From Apus apus (Eukaryota > Chordata > Aves > Apodiformes > Apodidae), in NCBI RefSeq assembly GCF_020740795.1, contig NC_067285.1, forward strand, positions 81,797,342-81,861,341: DNA of 64,000 bases, written 5' to 3'. Within the stretch, counting starts at the first letter, position 1. Every line of letters begins with the position of its first letter. The notes below the pieces were generated by a model. It saw only the letters and a list, made by a program, of their open reading frames with translations, ran no database searches and was not told where the DNA came from. A program made the position numbers and the translations under genes. Below are positions 38,870-52,382 of this stretch, piece by piece.

Positions 38870-38877
38870 AACTAGAT
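38835..38877. repeat. Poly(T) run of 43
   Basis: An uninterrupted run of 43 T on plus (poly(A) on the IRF2 sense strand) in intron 1. It is unusually long for a bird intron. No source gene is recognisable beside it. Confidence 0.95.
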
Positions 38878-39668
38878 ACTGCAAAATTATGGAGTAGGCT
38901 ACTCCTGGACAAGCTATAAACTATTAATCCTGCAGATCTGACTGAGAGAAAAAATGCTGCAGAGGGCAGACAGCACAGGATCTGCTTAAACCGGGCCAGC
39001 ATAACCCAGTTAAGAACATGGATGCCATTTGGAGGCCAGTCAGCAACATTGCTCCTGCTACCACCAGGTGCACTTGAAAATGAGCTTTATACACAGGAAT
39101 AACACCAGCAGCCTGATGCGAAACACGCAAGCCAGCTTCCTAGGGTTGACGTGGCTGAAAGAGTCACAGCAGCGTAAAGGAAGGAAACATGGGTAGAACA
39201 ACATTTTTAGCAGTAGTAACACAAAGGACATTGAGCAGGTAGCTGTCACCACAGCATCCTTAAGATGCAATAAACTGTACTGAATTTCAGCTCTGTACAC
39301 GTTCACAAGATGAACGTTGCTACGTTCTTCATGCAAGACTCTTCAGAAGGAAACTCACAGCACTTGTTGGTTTTTAAAGAGGTATCAGAAAAATATTAGT
39401 AATTTTCAAGAGTTATTTATCTTTAAATAGACATTAGAAAAGACGGAAGTGATGGCTGGGTTACAATCTACATATACATCTATTTTTATTTTTTTTTTTA
39501 CTCCATAATGTTCAATAAAGAGCTTATGGTCCACCCTGTGCTCTGCCAAAACATTCTGTTAAGTCTGACTTTGGTTTTAGCCTGATGGTAGGTAACACTC
39601 CTGCCACAGAGAAACTGTAACCTTTGAGAATGAAGAGCTCTTGTCTAGAATTACGGTTGCTGTAGACA

Positions 39669-39680
39669 GAAAGTGAAAGC
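39669..39680 (+). promoter_or_regulatory. Consensus IRF-E in IRF2 intron 1
   Basis: GAAAGTGAAAGC fits the full IRF-E consensus GAAA(G/C)(T/C)GAAA(G/C)(T/C). A half-site AGTTTCACT lies 60 bases further on at 39730-39745. Binding is not shown by sequence alone. Confidence 0.4.
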
Positions 39681-39824
39681 AATGGCATGTAAGGCATTAA
39701 ATCTGAACAGTTCGAGATGTTCTCTTCCCTTCAGTTTCACTGCCTCTGACAGCATCTGGATAACTGAAAAGGCACAAAGGTTATTCCAAAACCACAAGCT
39801 ACTCTATGCCTACGTCACAGATTA

Positions 39825-39893
39825 AAAAAAAAACAAAAACAAAACAAAAACCAAAACTAAACAGATTTCTATGGCAGTAAAAAAAAAAAAAAT
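39825..39893. repeat. A-rich (CAAAA)n-like tract
   Basis: An irregular A-rich stretch with CAAAA-type units and a final run of 13 A, in intron 1. Confidence 0.8.
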
Positions 39894-42800
39894 CTGAAAA
39901 AGCAATTATTCTCTCCCCATTACAAAGTCCCCAGCTAAAAGATTTGCTAGTATATGGAAATGTTGTTACTGGTTGTGGATAGGTTACAGAGATAAGATAC
40001 TTCAATGTGCATTTGTGAAGCAGGTTATAGCCTTTCCCCAGAGCTGTGAAAAAACTTCTGTTTCTCAGAGGACTTGTGCAGAATATTGCATGATAACTAT
40101 TTCTCTTTTCTCTGCAAATAAAAACCTGACTTTTTTTTTTTTTTTAAAGTTACCTTATACTTGTGCTTTGCTGATAAACTTCTAAATGCCTTTGTTTGCT
40201 AACGCTGATGCGGTTAAGAAAAGCATCAATCGCCCTGTGTGACCAAACAGATATGCTGAAATGAGACCATATGCTAATTTTAGGATTCAGAGAACTGGGT
40301 TCTGTATTTGTCCCTGTGCCAAGACTGTTACAGGATAGATAGACATGATCTTATTTTAAGGAACAGTACTTGCAGCAAAATTCTGTCCCTTGGTCACAGC
40401 TCTGAATTTGCCTTCATATAGGATTTTGCATATAGGACCTCCTTTTTCAACTATTCCATTGTGGATGCCCATTTCAAAGTGCATGTTTAACCATGAGCAA
40501 AGCCTTACTTGGAAGTCAAGCTCAACAGAGGCATACAGACTTTTCCCAGATAGGAAAACTTTCTAGCTTCACCTGCTCAGAAATACTTCAGAAATGTGAT
40601 ATTGACACTGAAATACAGACAACTGAACTACAGTTTACTCAGCTGCTCTGATTGCAGACACCTGAAATCCCCCTGCCCATAGCCCATGGGGAGACTGGGT
40701 GCATTTCACATTTCACACCCACTCTGCCTGGTGTGTTTCCCATCTGCCACGAGGAGGAGAATCTTATCACCGATGTTGCAGAAGCAGAAATAACACACCT
40801 TTTCATCATAACCCCAAATTATGCAAATATCTGTATCATTTTTTGAACCAACAGCAGAATATGTAATTAAAATAGGATTAGTGAACAAGGAAAAGTGAGC
40901 ATTGCCCTTTTCAGAGGTTGAAGGGTTAAGAGTTGACAAAATCCTGAAGCTCTTGGCATTGAAAACATACAGAGCAAGAAAACACATAAAACCTGAGACG
41001 AAATTTTCTGGATGCATGGATATTTAGACAGCAAAACCTACCCTCTCTGGTCTTCTAATTCCATGTAAAAGTGCCTCTTTTGTTCCCTAGGAATACTCAG
41101 TCAGTGATGCCCTGTTGAACAAGGAGGGACAGGGTAAACATCACAACTGCTGGTGGATCTTCTTATCACTAAGCACTTCTTGCCTTGTGCTCTCTTAAAG
41201 CACACCCCATGGCCCACTGCTCCACAGACCCACCTCCTGTGTTGGCTGTGCTCCTGATCCACACTGTAGCAACAGCAGTATTTTTCCTGCTCCTTCCTAA
41301 CACTTTGGTGACAGCAGCAAAGATGCCATGAGCATGCTATATCCCTCTTGTCCACCACCAAGAAAAATAATTCACTGTGGGCAGGAAAGGTGGTGTCTTA
41401 TTTGCTCAGGTGCCTGCAGGAAGGTGGAAGGACCATCAAGACAGACCATAAAGCCAAGAACTGGAGAGGAAGCAGGGTGGGAAGGCGCAGGTCCCGGGCG
41501 GACTGTTACAAAGCACAGCCTGGCCATTGGGAAGAACCTATACAGGCAACTAAAAAGCAGTACTTCATCTTCTTCTCTAGGCTCCCAAACCAAACATGGC
41601 AAGGCTACAACAGAACCATGGGTGGCAAGGGGAAAGCTCTGTGGAGTGGTGAAACACCTGGGAACATAGCTTGCTGTGCTACGAATTCAAACTAGCAACA
41701 ACTACCCAATCTCCCAAGCCCCAGCTTGCCAGAGTCAGGTCGTGTCCACCTCAGGCAGTAGGGAGGCACAAAGCAGATGGAGGAGGAGGGAAGCATTCAG
41801 CAATCCCTCCACTCTTGCTGCTGTACCCAAGAAAGGCATATAAAGGTACAAGAAAGAAAAGCCTTGCATCCTCAAGGGACAGAGGGCAAAAACCACACCA
41901 ATCAACCCAACATTCCCTGCAAAAAAAAAAACAAAACAACAAAACCTGAACAGCACAAAGGCAGCAAATACCTCAAACATGTCTTGAAATCCTCATTACA
42001 GACTGCATGACAAACACGTCCAAGAAAACGTACAATAGGAACTCATACCGTATATAGAATGTGTTTCATCAGTCCAATAGCATTTCTGTTCCACCCAAAG
42101 GGTGTTAACATGCCCTGGCTGGGATTCAGACATTACACATCAAAACAGACTCTTCCCTTTAGTTTCCATGCAAAGCTTATTCTCCCTCAGCAGCAAAGAC
42201 ATGAGTTGTTACTTTGCAGTGATTTCAGGCATCATTAAAGGTAGCCCTTGGATTTGCAGACTAGGAGTACATTGAAGAAGAACCAGTTTATTTTAATACA
42301 ACAGAAACAAAAGGCTGTTATTTGCTTCCAGACTTAGGTGTAATGAAACAATGCTTCAGAATCTCAATACCTATAAAATAATTTCCCTTGCATTGGCTCC
42401 TGTGTTGAACATTATCATGACACTTTAACAACACAGTGTCTGTGGCTAGGCCCATTCACTTCTCTGGCATTGCAGAGATTCACATGGGCTGGGAACTTGG
42501 CCCAGGCTTCTAATAGATTGTTTAAAGATAATCTCAGCAGTATCCTTGCCATGACAATCATCGCGCGCACATCAATGTCAGCAAATCTGGTGACAAAACA
42601 AAATGACTGACTTACTTTCAGCTTTGAAGGACTACTTTACTTCCTGTGGCTTTCTTTCCTGAGTTTCTCAGGTCTTGCTTGGAGCAAAGATGGAAATGCC
42701 AGGTTCTGGTGGCATCAGAATGACAATGGGTCTATGCAAGTCACAGTCAACAGTATGTAATTACAAAAAACTCTGCCACCTCCTCCACAAGGCTGAAAAA

Positions 42801-45671
42801 CAGCCAGAACTTTGACCTGATTTATTTCCTTTTTAAGCTTTGTGCTGCATCTGAGGATTGATCAAGATTTGCATTCAGAGTCTGGGATGTCTAACTATTT
42901 TTCCCCAAAAAGCTGCCTAGAAGAGAGATGGTGACTTTTCAGTAGCAGAGCTGTACTTTACTCAGATGAGTTTGGGAAGGACTTGTTTACAACAAGAACA
43001 CTACTGGCATCGTTGTAAGGGAATAATTAACTCCTGTGTTGGGGGGCAGTTATCCCCCAATAAATCAATTTTATTCTGGAATTAAGTGCTCACACACAAA
43101 TCAGTTCTCAAATACTCACACGTAATAGCTGCTGCTGCTTAGCTGTGCCAGTTGGTATTCACAGAAGCCAACCCCTCTGCATTCTTGGAAGCTGACAGGA
43201 AAAGTCAGCATTTGACACCTGATTCATAAAAAAACTTCCAGCCTGGTGAAAACTAGAAAGCTATTAAGGCCCAAACAACTATCAAGAACACTTATCATAT
43301 TGTTGCAACTCAACAGCAAGTCTCTCCACTGCTCTGTTAGACCAACACCGTCTTATGTGCTCTGCGACGAGGTTTACAGGAGACATCCCTAAAACTTTTA
43401 ACGAGCATGTCTCCTACATGTCTCCCTCTTGAAAGCAGTGGAAAATAACAAATACAAGAATCTGTAAGATCAGGATCTTAAATCGTAAAAACACTTTTTA
43501 AAGCCAGTGCAGACTTCATCTCTGTGTTCTGCCTGGCATTCTTCTGCTTAAGTACAGGGTCAGTGTTTTATAGGGTGCTATATATAAGAAAAGCAGCCAT
43601 TGTAGAACAAAGGTCTTTAATCTCAGCGTTCCCACACTGGTGGCTTGTGAGGCTCAGGCAGAATTGCCGAGAAGACAATGACATTTTAGAAGCACTCAGA
43701 GAGGCAGAAAAATTATTCCAGATAGCTAACACTGAGAAATGTGTTCAAGGAAGAGTTTTCACATTCACCGGCCATGACCTGCACCTGATGTAATCCAGCT
43801 TGCTGGGATCGGGCTTGTTTCTCACAGCTACCTTTGTTTGTATAACATACTGTTCTGCAACACACAGCAAAAACTATTTGCACACTACACTAAAGTGCGA
43901 TTTAATATTTGCTTAAAGCTTTCATTTTATTGTCTGGGCAAGGGCAGTTTCTGCCACTGAGGTTAATAGCTAACCCATGCCTACACTTCTGCTACCCAAA
44001 CTTCTCATCAATAGTGCAGCTCCCAGAAACTAGAGCAAAAGACACGAACTACTTCTGCCTAACCTCATAACGAACACCAAACACAGCCCTTTTAAGAAAG
44101 CAGTTTCTCCTTTGCTAGAGAAGGTATTAAAATATATATATATACGCTATTTCAGATTTGTAAAAAACACTCTCCTGCTTAGTTAGACGTTTGCTTTATA
44201 CACCACAGCAGGCACAGACTTGGGGGCTGGGATCTTCTGAATCATCCACACTGTGATCTGGAAACATGTCTGTCACATGCACTTATTTACAGTTACAAAA
44301 ATAGCACCATGAAAGAAGCAGATGTGTGGAGCACAAAAAAAAATAAAATTAATTAGTTACTACAGAGATATTGCTTGAGATTGGTGAATTTAACACAGAA
44401 ATGTCTTTCTTTTGTGCATATACTTTAAAGGCTTGTGTTTAAAGAGTACTAAGTATTAAAAATGCTTAATACTGATGCTTGTTGAAACAGTATGATGTGA
44501 TTCTCCTTTTTATAAAAATGCTGTTCTTTCCACTGCCACAGAACATACAGGAACTTCTTAAATCATTTTCATGTTGCAATATGAATAGTTAATGATTGGT
44601 TATAAAAAGTGTTCTTCAATTAAACTCTCTGTTGACCACAGACCAGCAGCAATGAGAGAGCCTCAAGTTCTGAACTGCAGCAGCTATTTCTATCTTGGAA
44701 GTTTCCTAAAATACCACTGAACTAGAGTGAGACCACTGAACTCATCTTAATTTCTCATCTAAGCCATATAAATACTATTAAACTAAAGAAAGCTAGTCTT
44801 CAGCTTCATCAATCTCAAATCTCCAAAACAGTCTTGGCATCCCAAGAATTTAGTTCTGATATGTTCAAATGCAGTGTTTGCAAATGTGTGAGAATTAGAC
44901 CTCTGGAATTGAAGTATTTCATTTCACCCTTGTCCAGCTTCAGCAGAGCAGCAATTGTCTAAGCTTCTCCTCAACATCCAGCCAATCTTTGTCAATATAG
45001 CCCAGGAGCCTATGTCTCTATGTATGAGAAGGATATTAATTTGAGATTCCAAAGCCACCCAATGTTTGGCCATCTTTTGACTAATTCACCAGCTAGTTTT
45101 CGAGGTCAAGAAGGACCTTCTAGCTGCTGACTTATCTGTGGAAATGGTGTGAAACCATTTATAGTAATTTAATGTCAACAGCAAAGCTGACATCGGATAA
45201 CATCTGACCCAGATCTAAGCGGACCTCAAAGGTGGGGGCAGCAAAAAAAAAAAAAAGCCCACAACAAGTTTTATACCTGGTCCTCTTAACAATTCATGGC
45301 TCAGCATGAATAAATCTCAAGTGCACCTACCAGCTGAATGACTCGCTTTCATCATACTGGATGTCATCACCTCATCTGTACTTTTTGTATGCATTTGCCA
45401 CAGCATTTCAAAATGTTACTTCTGTGACCGAAGACACCATTGCTTTTCATACAGTAGGGTCACCACACAGGCCACCAAGCGGGGAAGTGGCACCTGGATA
45501 AACCAGGGAGAGCAACTCCAACTCCCTACTGTGTCATCTGCTAAAGAAGTACTGTCATGCAGAAGCCAAATTTACCAGCAGATTAAATAAATAATAAAAT
45601 CAAAACAATTTTTCATGTTCAGCACTCCTGCTTCTTTGCTCTTATGTTTATTCTTTCATTTTTGCCAACTG

Positions 45672-45705
45672 GGAAATGAAAACCAATGGAGTCAGTTTCG
45701 CTTTT
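45672..45705. promoter_or_regulatory. Paired ISRE-like words in IRF2 intron 1
   Basis: GGAAATGAAAAC at 45672-45683 and, on the opposite strand sense, AGTTTCGCTTTT at 45694-45705 (one mismatch to AGTTTCNNTTTC). They are 10 bases apart. Confidence 0.3.
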
Positions 45706-47119
45706 GTTTATATCTGGTTTCAGTTTTATCCTCAAGTTTTGCTTTCATCTTTTTGATGTAACACTGTTGGGATTTCAGATCCTGCAGGAAAGCTTTCAGT
45801 AATTTAAAAACATTAGTCTCCTATCCCGCCTTCTTTCCTATTGTGGAACTACTTTCATTTTAGATAAAATTTGTAAGATGCTGTCACAATTTTGGAATGT
45901 GTTTCAAGGCAAGGGGTGTTTGATTTTCATTTTACAAATCTGCATGCCACATCCAATTATATTCAGTAGTTTAGTATTTTCTACTGGATTCATCTCTCAG
46001 CTGCATTTAAAGCACATGTACATGATTCAATGAAATACCTTATAGGAGCAGCCAGTGCACCAAATGCAGAAAAGCTCACACCACACACCAAATGCATGTT
46101 ACATATATAGGTATGAAATGAAGACAAAGACCTAAATTCACTGCTACTTGAACTTATTAAAGGATCAATGCACTACCTTGCTTAGCTAAAGCTGTAAGAG
46201 GTTTGACTGTAATGCTGTCAAGCAATGCCCAATACTAGCAGGAATACTAAGGTAGACTTTGTCTTCTGTGCACTCATCAAGCCCCTCAAGCCACAGATAT
46301 CCCTCTGTGTACACATCAGAAAGCCGAACTTAACCACACTTTCAGACTTCCTTGAAACAAAATGTAAGCAATGCTTCCTTCTTTTGTGCTGCATCGTTGT
46401 TACGTGTATAAGTCTTTAAATTAAAAAGTACTTTAAATATTTTTACAGCAAAAGGGAAATAATTACACAACATCCACTATCACATGCAGTTCAAACTAAA
46501 GGACAAATGTCACAGCTCAACTCCATTGCTAACACCAGGTATGCTGGGGTCTACAAACCAAACCTGTAAAGGTTAGCTGAAAGACCATCAAACCATAATC
46601 TGCTCTACTCTTTAAGGTGCAAGAATATAGAAATTATTACTTCCAAGCTCATCTTGAAAGCTAGCAACCCGAATAGCAACAATATATTAAAATAATTTAA
46701 AGCTAGAATTCAGTTCTGTACCTTGGGTGAAACAACATGCCACATTCAGGCAGATTTGCTTCTGGATGCCTCTGTTCCAGCTGCAACAAGATAAAACCTC
46801 TGCCTTGTACTAAAAACTGCTGTACATTTGTTGCAATCTGTCCCCAAGTAAACAAAGGAGTCAGAAGATGTTCAATATACACAAAGCCGGGCTTGCAGCA
46901 TACTACAAATTAATAAACCAGACATTACTGCTTACCACTTCTCTCTCTTCTCCCTAGCTCATTCAAAAAACCCACCAATTTTTCATCAACTTTGAAGAAA
47001 TTGAAAACATATCCAGCACTAACTTGAAGAGCAAGATTTAAAACTGGTTCACAGTCTACCAATAAAAAATGTTTGCTGTACAATATATTAATTATGTTAT
47101 ATACAAAACATCTAATTTT

Positions 47120-47165
47120 ATATTTTTATATATATATATGTAGATAAGTATGTATGTGTATTAAC
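47120..47165. repeat. AT/TATG microsatellite
   Basis: Short TA dinucleotide run followed by gta-rich variants, in intron 1. Confidence 0.75.
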
Positions 47166-48229
47166 ATATATTCAGAAAGTAAACTCTGAACTGTTAACAT
47201 GCATTCCCTTCAACTAACTGTTAGTATGTGTTAATTGCTGATTCCAGTTTTTCTTACTGGTTATTTTAATCTTAACACAAGAGTTCACACACAGTCAGTA
47301 CAAGGAAGAACCTTCATATAGTTCCAAGAAAACTCAAGGGGAATTTATTTAATTACAGCGAATTATTTTTTCCATTATGTTATATACACTGCACCCAGAA
47401 TCTTTTTGGCTTGCTTATTTGTTGTTTTGCTTTTGTGCTTGTGATCTCAAGGGACAAACCAGAAAATGTTTTACACTAATCACAGTTTATAGCACCATAA
47501 GCTATAATAAAACCTCTGTAAACACTACCTTATGCTTTATGCCTTCAATATCACAATCATCATAGGCCTTTGAAGAATCAAGCTTCAAAAGCGCAATCTT
47601 TACAAACGAGTCACAGAGATAAAAAACACATTTAGTATTACTGCTTTACCTACAAATGGACCATGACTTTCAATGTAAGATCCACAAAATAGAAGTTGAG
47701 GTTCTAATTCTGCAAACATCAGAGGACGTCACACCTACGCAACATTAAATGCATACAGGATGCACTTAATGTGACTGTAATTTGTGTGAGGCTAACAAGC
47801 CCAGGGTTAACAAGCAAACGTTAAAAAGGAGCACCAGAGAAACTTTTTTTTGCTGTAAGTTTCGTAAGATACATAACAAAGGGCAACACGCAGTGTTGCG
47901 TCTCTTACGTTATCTGAAAATGGACCATAGCTTATGGTTCTCAGCAGAGAGGGTTTCTATTTGTGGTTTTCAGTAATAATTCCTGATCAGCATCTGCAGT
48001 TAATTCTTTGTGGGCAGTCAGTGCCCAAAATTTGATACTGAACTGTTCTGACTGCTAAGTTGCACAGCAAGTTTCTCTCCCACAGACCACCTCATCACCT
48101 GAACCCATGCAAACTCCTGACATACATGCAGTGGCCATGAGCACCACAATTTGCCTATAGCAGGACAAACACCTCCTGTTGTCACATTTATCTTATCTGT
48201 ACTATTACCTGATCACTTTCTTCATTACA

Positions 48230-50470
48230 CTAAATGACTTTAAAAAACATCCCCACACCCTCTTCAGTTACTTCTTTTCCAAGCTCCTTGCTCTTTCACA
48301 AAAGCTCTTTCATACGGTTGATCATCTTTACTGCCCTTCTCTGTAGCTCATCAACTTTCACTACATCCTTTTTAGAGATGTGGAAACAAAAATTGTTAAA
48401 AGTATTCAGGAGAGTGGAGTGACACAGTGGCATGATGGTGCTTTTGATTTATTTTTTTACTCCTTCCTAATAATTCCTAACCTGCTCCCTCTTTTCTTAG
48501 CCACTTCTGGGCACAGAGCTTATTTTTTCACAGGATTACCTGTGTTGTATCGTCTTGGGCTGAATAAAAAGGCAGTTCAAGCATTATTCCTGTGTACTGA
48601 AAGTTAAGATTGCATTCCCTTCCATTAACATTACACTTCCACTGGTCTGTACTGAATTTCCCTTCCAAAACTTTTATCTGGACTTTCAAGACAAGATTGT
48701 TCTGCAGTCTTTGCAATCCTTTGGGATTTTGATATTCCAAATGAGTTAATAAAACCAATACATTTGTCATTTCAACACCTATTCCTTCCTCCCTCCACTG
48801 AATGGCATAGACCATGGGACTCAGAGCAACCTGTCCCCACTTTGAAACTCAACCTGCTTTAAGAAGGACTGGATCAACCAGACCTCAGCAATGCCTTTAG
48901 AGAACTCCAGAAGACTCATGACGCACAACTCCTCCTCAACAAAAGGCAGCCCCAGCCTTTGTCAAGGTATCACCTTTATACCTGTGTTCACTAATCCCAT
49001 TCACTAATCACTGGCAAACAAACAAGTAAGCAAAAATTACAACTCTCAAGTATTCAATCTCCCTAGAAACCTTGAAAAACTGACAGCTCATCTGTCACCT
49101 TCTATTCCTGGAGCACCAAGGCAAGCCTATGCCACAAATTAGGCACAACATGCAGTGTATCAGCAATTTAATGTTTTAAACTTCTTCCACACTCTTCAGC
49201 AAGTATCACCTCCTGCCATCTACTTCATCCTTCTTGATGGTTCATTCTGATACCCTTTCTTACAGACACTTCAGTCTGGGAGATATCCTCTGATGCTCCC
49301 TCCTTAAAAAAAGAAAAAGCCTCTTGCAAGGGCATCTCCTTAAACTCTTCCTCAGTGAAGCAAGGCTCAAAGAATTTGTTTCACTCTTCTGCAATGACTT
49401 TATCTTCCTTGGGCACTCCTTCCTTCCACACATGGATCACTTAGCAGCAGCCTTCCTGCTTTTGATGCATTTCAAAGAGGATTTAGTAATTGTTTTCAAA
49501 CCTTTTAGCAACTTGTTCCATGACTCGTTTTGGCCTACGTTATTGTGTTTAACACAGATTTTAAGTTCTTTTCCACCTTTCCCATTTGGAGACAAAGCTC
49601 TAACTTTTGAAGTATCTTGTGGCTTCTCCAGAGCTTCTTTATTTTGCTTGTCAGCCTGCTCAGCTTTTTTGTTATTTGTGACAGACGTCATGCAATTGCT
49701 CTGAGTCTTTAGTATCTTTGAAGAAGTACATGCCACCTGTGAGTATTTTACACTTTTGGCTGCCTCTCACCATTTTACTAACTTTTTCCTTGCTATATTA
49801 AGATTTACTGTGGAAAATTAAACACTGCCACAACAGCCCTTGGCTTTACTCCTTCTGAAGCAACACTGAGTCTAAGTACATTATGATCACTGTGACATCA
49901 CAGCTCAGTGGCATTTTTAACATAAAATTCTGAACTTAATTCTTGCTGGCCTGGACCTTGTCTGGAGTTGCTACACACATAGTACCTTTACCAGCTACAC
50001 CCAGGAAGCAGGGTTTTTTGGCACCTAAAAATGTCGTACCTGGGCAAATTTAATGTTGGTGGAGCATGACATAATATACATGGGGGCAGCTGAAGCCTGC
50101 CATTATCATCCTATTTCCTACTTTTGTAGCTTCTCTGCTCTCCCTTAACATGACACTTGTTGTGAACAACTTGGTTGGGCAAACAGTCACACAGCCTGTA
50201 TCTCTAATCCTCCTATAGGGGCATAGCAAATAAATTAATGAGATGCTGTGTTACTTCCCAAAACAGGTATTTCCTGTTTAACAAAGAGTATCCCACTTCA
50301 TGCACGTGCAAGCCACTCCATCCTCTCTATGCCATCTGTAGCCTGGCTCTACAATATCTAAGCTTCCACAAAGTTTTCAATGCTCCAAATATTATATCAT
50401 GAAGATGTTTTAATACTCATTTTAATACTCATTATTCTAATGTAGACATTTTCTATTCCAAAAATACTTC
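48230..50470 (-). mobile_element. Ancient decayed CR1/L3-like LINE in IRF2 intron 1
   Basis: Many short blocks follow, in order, the reverse complement of old amniote CR1 elements. Examples are ggttgatcatctttactgcc with cttctctgtagctcatcaac (48315-48355), cctaataattcctaac (about 48466), ttctgcaatgactttatctt with ccttgggcactcc (49388-49420), acattatgatcactgtgaca (about 49880) and cctacttttgtagcttctct (about 50118). No frame survives. The identification rests on my memory of CR1-family text, so family and edges are approximate. It points the same way as IRF2. Confidence 0.7.
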
Positions 50471-52110
50471 CATTTCCTCTTGAATCTTACCTCTTTTTTT
50501 TTCTGAATCATTTCCTCAATTGTGCATTAAGACTCTAACTTCACCTGGTACCACATATCAAAGACCTCCAAACAATGGAGACTGGGGTCTTTAACCCCCC
50601 CTTCTGAACAGCCTGAATGTTACTTCTCATACCACTTAACTACCCCTTTCCACATAACATGACCTGTGATGAACAGCTCTTTTCAAGAGACTTGACATCT
50701 TCTGAAATGTGTCACTTTTGCAGTCAGCACGTAACTGGGTGGTACCGCAAAGATATGTGTCAAATATAATGGCTGACCTCTCTGGTCTGCCGACCTGCTG
50801 GGACCCCCAGCCTCAGAGGGGTAACACTGCAATCAGCAGACTGACACCTCTCTGCCCCTGCACCTAGCTGAAGAACTGCAGCATGGCACACAACCGTGAT
50901 AAAAGTGATAGCTACCATGTCAAAGGAGCTGAGGTCCTCAGACCTTCCACTACTGTCTACCAGTGGAAAGGAACTGCTGCACACAAGGGCCACCTGAAGT
51001 AACTCTCCTGTTGGATGTTACCAAGAGAGGCCAGAGAAGCACACTGATGTCTCCAGAGCGGCTTGTGGCATGGAAAGATTGTGATTTAGAGGGAAACCAT
51101 CTGCCTCTCAGACCAATTTTGCTACTTTTATCATTCTGTCACCATTTCTGTATTAGGGTGAATTTAAATGTCGCTGTTCCACTCAACTCTCTTTTTATGG
51201 TACTAAAGCAGGCATTCCACAAAGTTTATTATATGCAAACCCATTAAGACTTAAATAAAATAACTATAAATTTAAACACGCCATATTCCATCTCCAGGAA
51301 CTGAGGCTGTAGATTACAACTGCTCAAACGTTCAAGAGACTGCTGTCTGCAAGATCTTAGCACAGTAAGCTGTGCTATAAATTATAACCATACACTAACT
51401 GGGAGCAAAGTTCTGTACTCTGAAATTCTTTTATCTGAGCTCTGTGTCTAAATAAGTAAGCCCAAGCACTCTGCAGTTTAGGTGCTCACACTAAACAAAA
51501 TGGGAATTAAAGACCTAAATATCTCTGGGAACCTAGACTGAAGGATCCATTTCTTCAAGCACTTGCAACTTTGACCACAGACCTTGGCAGACACTTGGAA
51601 CTTGACCTTCTGTGCTACACACAAACAAATCCCCCGTTGACAAACTGTCTCGGGGGGAAGACGTCCAAGGCTTGGTGTGGAGCACAAGGCTCTGCAACCA
51701 GCCACGCAAGAAGCTGCGGCAGCGCTGCCCATACCCACAAGAGGTTATCCTTGAAACAAACAGGAGGCAGAGCGTGTTTCAAGGCTGTTAAGCGTGCAAA
51801 CGATGCACTTGTTAACGCTGGATTCACTCAGATCACATAGTCAGGGGAGGGGAAGAAAAAGCAACGAACAGAAACGCTTGCTTTCTAGAGAGGTGTTTAA
51901 GACACAGACACAGCGGCGGAAAGGCCTGCTGCACAGGGCCGAGGAAACACCCCCGCCCCTCAGCGGCCTGCCCTGTGTGCGGCACTCCGCGGGACTTCCG
52001 CCTTCCGCCGCTCCCACAGCCCACCCGCCGCGGCCTAACGGCTCCTCAGGCCCTGCTCCGTCCCGCCGCGCCAACCCCTCCGCCCCCCGCGCCGCCGGTG
52101 CCCGGCCCCC

Positions 52111-52190
52111 CGGCACACCCGGGCAGGCCCCCGGCACACCCGGGCACACCCGGGCACACCGGGGCACACCCGGGCACACCGGGGCAGGCC
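52111..52190. repeat. GC-rich tandem repeat, 10-base period
   Basis: About eight imperfect copies of a unit close to cacacccggg, with interspersed caggcccc variants. It lies in the IRF2 5' region on the intron 1 side of the candidate exon 1. Confidence 0.75.
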
Positions 52191-52274
52191 CCGCCGGCCG
52201 CCACGGGGCACAGCACCCGCCGCAGGGCCCGGCCCGGGCCAGGGCCCCGCCCCCGCTTGTGTAACGGACCCTCG

Positions 52275-52293
52275 GCGGGGCGGGGGGGCGGGG
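52275..52293. promoter_or_regulatory. Overlapping GC boxes (Sp1/KLF type)
   Basis: Two GGGGCGGGG-type words lie side by side in the CpG island. In IRF2 orientation they fall downstream of the proposed core promoter, so they may act from exon 1/intron 1 or support a second start. Confidence 0.45.
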
Positions 52294-52359
52294 CCCACCG
52301 GAGGCCACGCCCCCGCCGCCCCTCCCCCGCCCTCGCGGCCCCGGGCAGCGCGCGGGCAG

Positions 52360-52382
52360 CCCCCCCCCCCCCCCCCCCCCCC
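52360..52382. repeat. Poly(C) run of 23
   Basis: This is an uninterrupted C homopolymer on plus (G on the IRF2 sense strand), directly followed by more C-rich DNA. It can form G-quadruplexes. Its length may be wrong in the assembly because polymerases slip on such runs. Confidence 0.9.

Noticed and set aside
43524..43793. 89-codon frame with an acidic helical-looking stretch
   Set aside because: Considered as a possible exon, but no flanking splice sites in register and no known family.
51991..52000. gggacttccg as an NF-kappaB site
   Set aside because: Matches only part of the consensus (last base wrong) and equally fits ETS-type words in the island.
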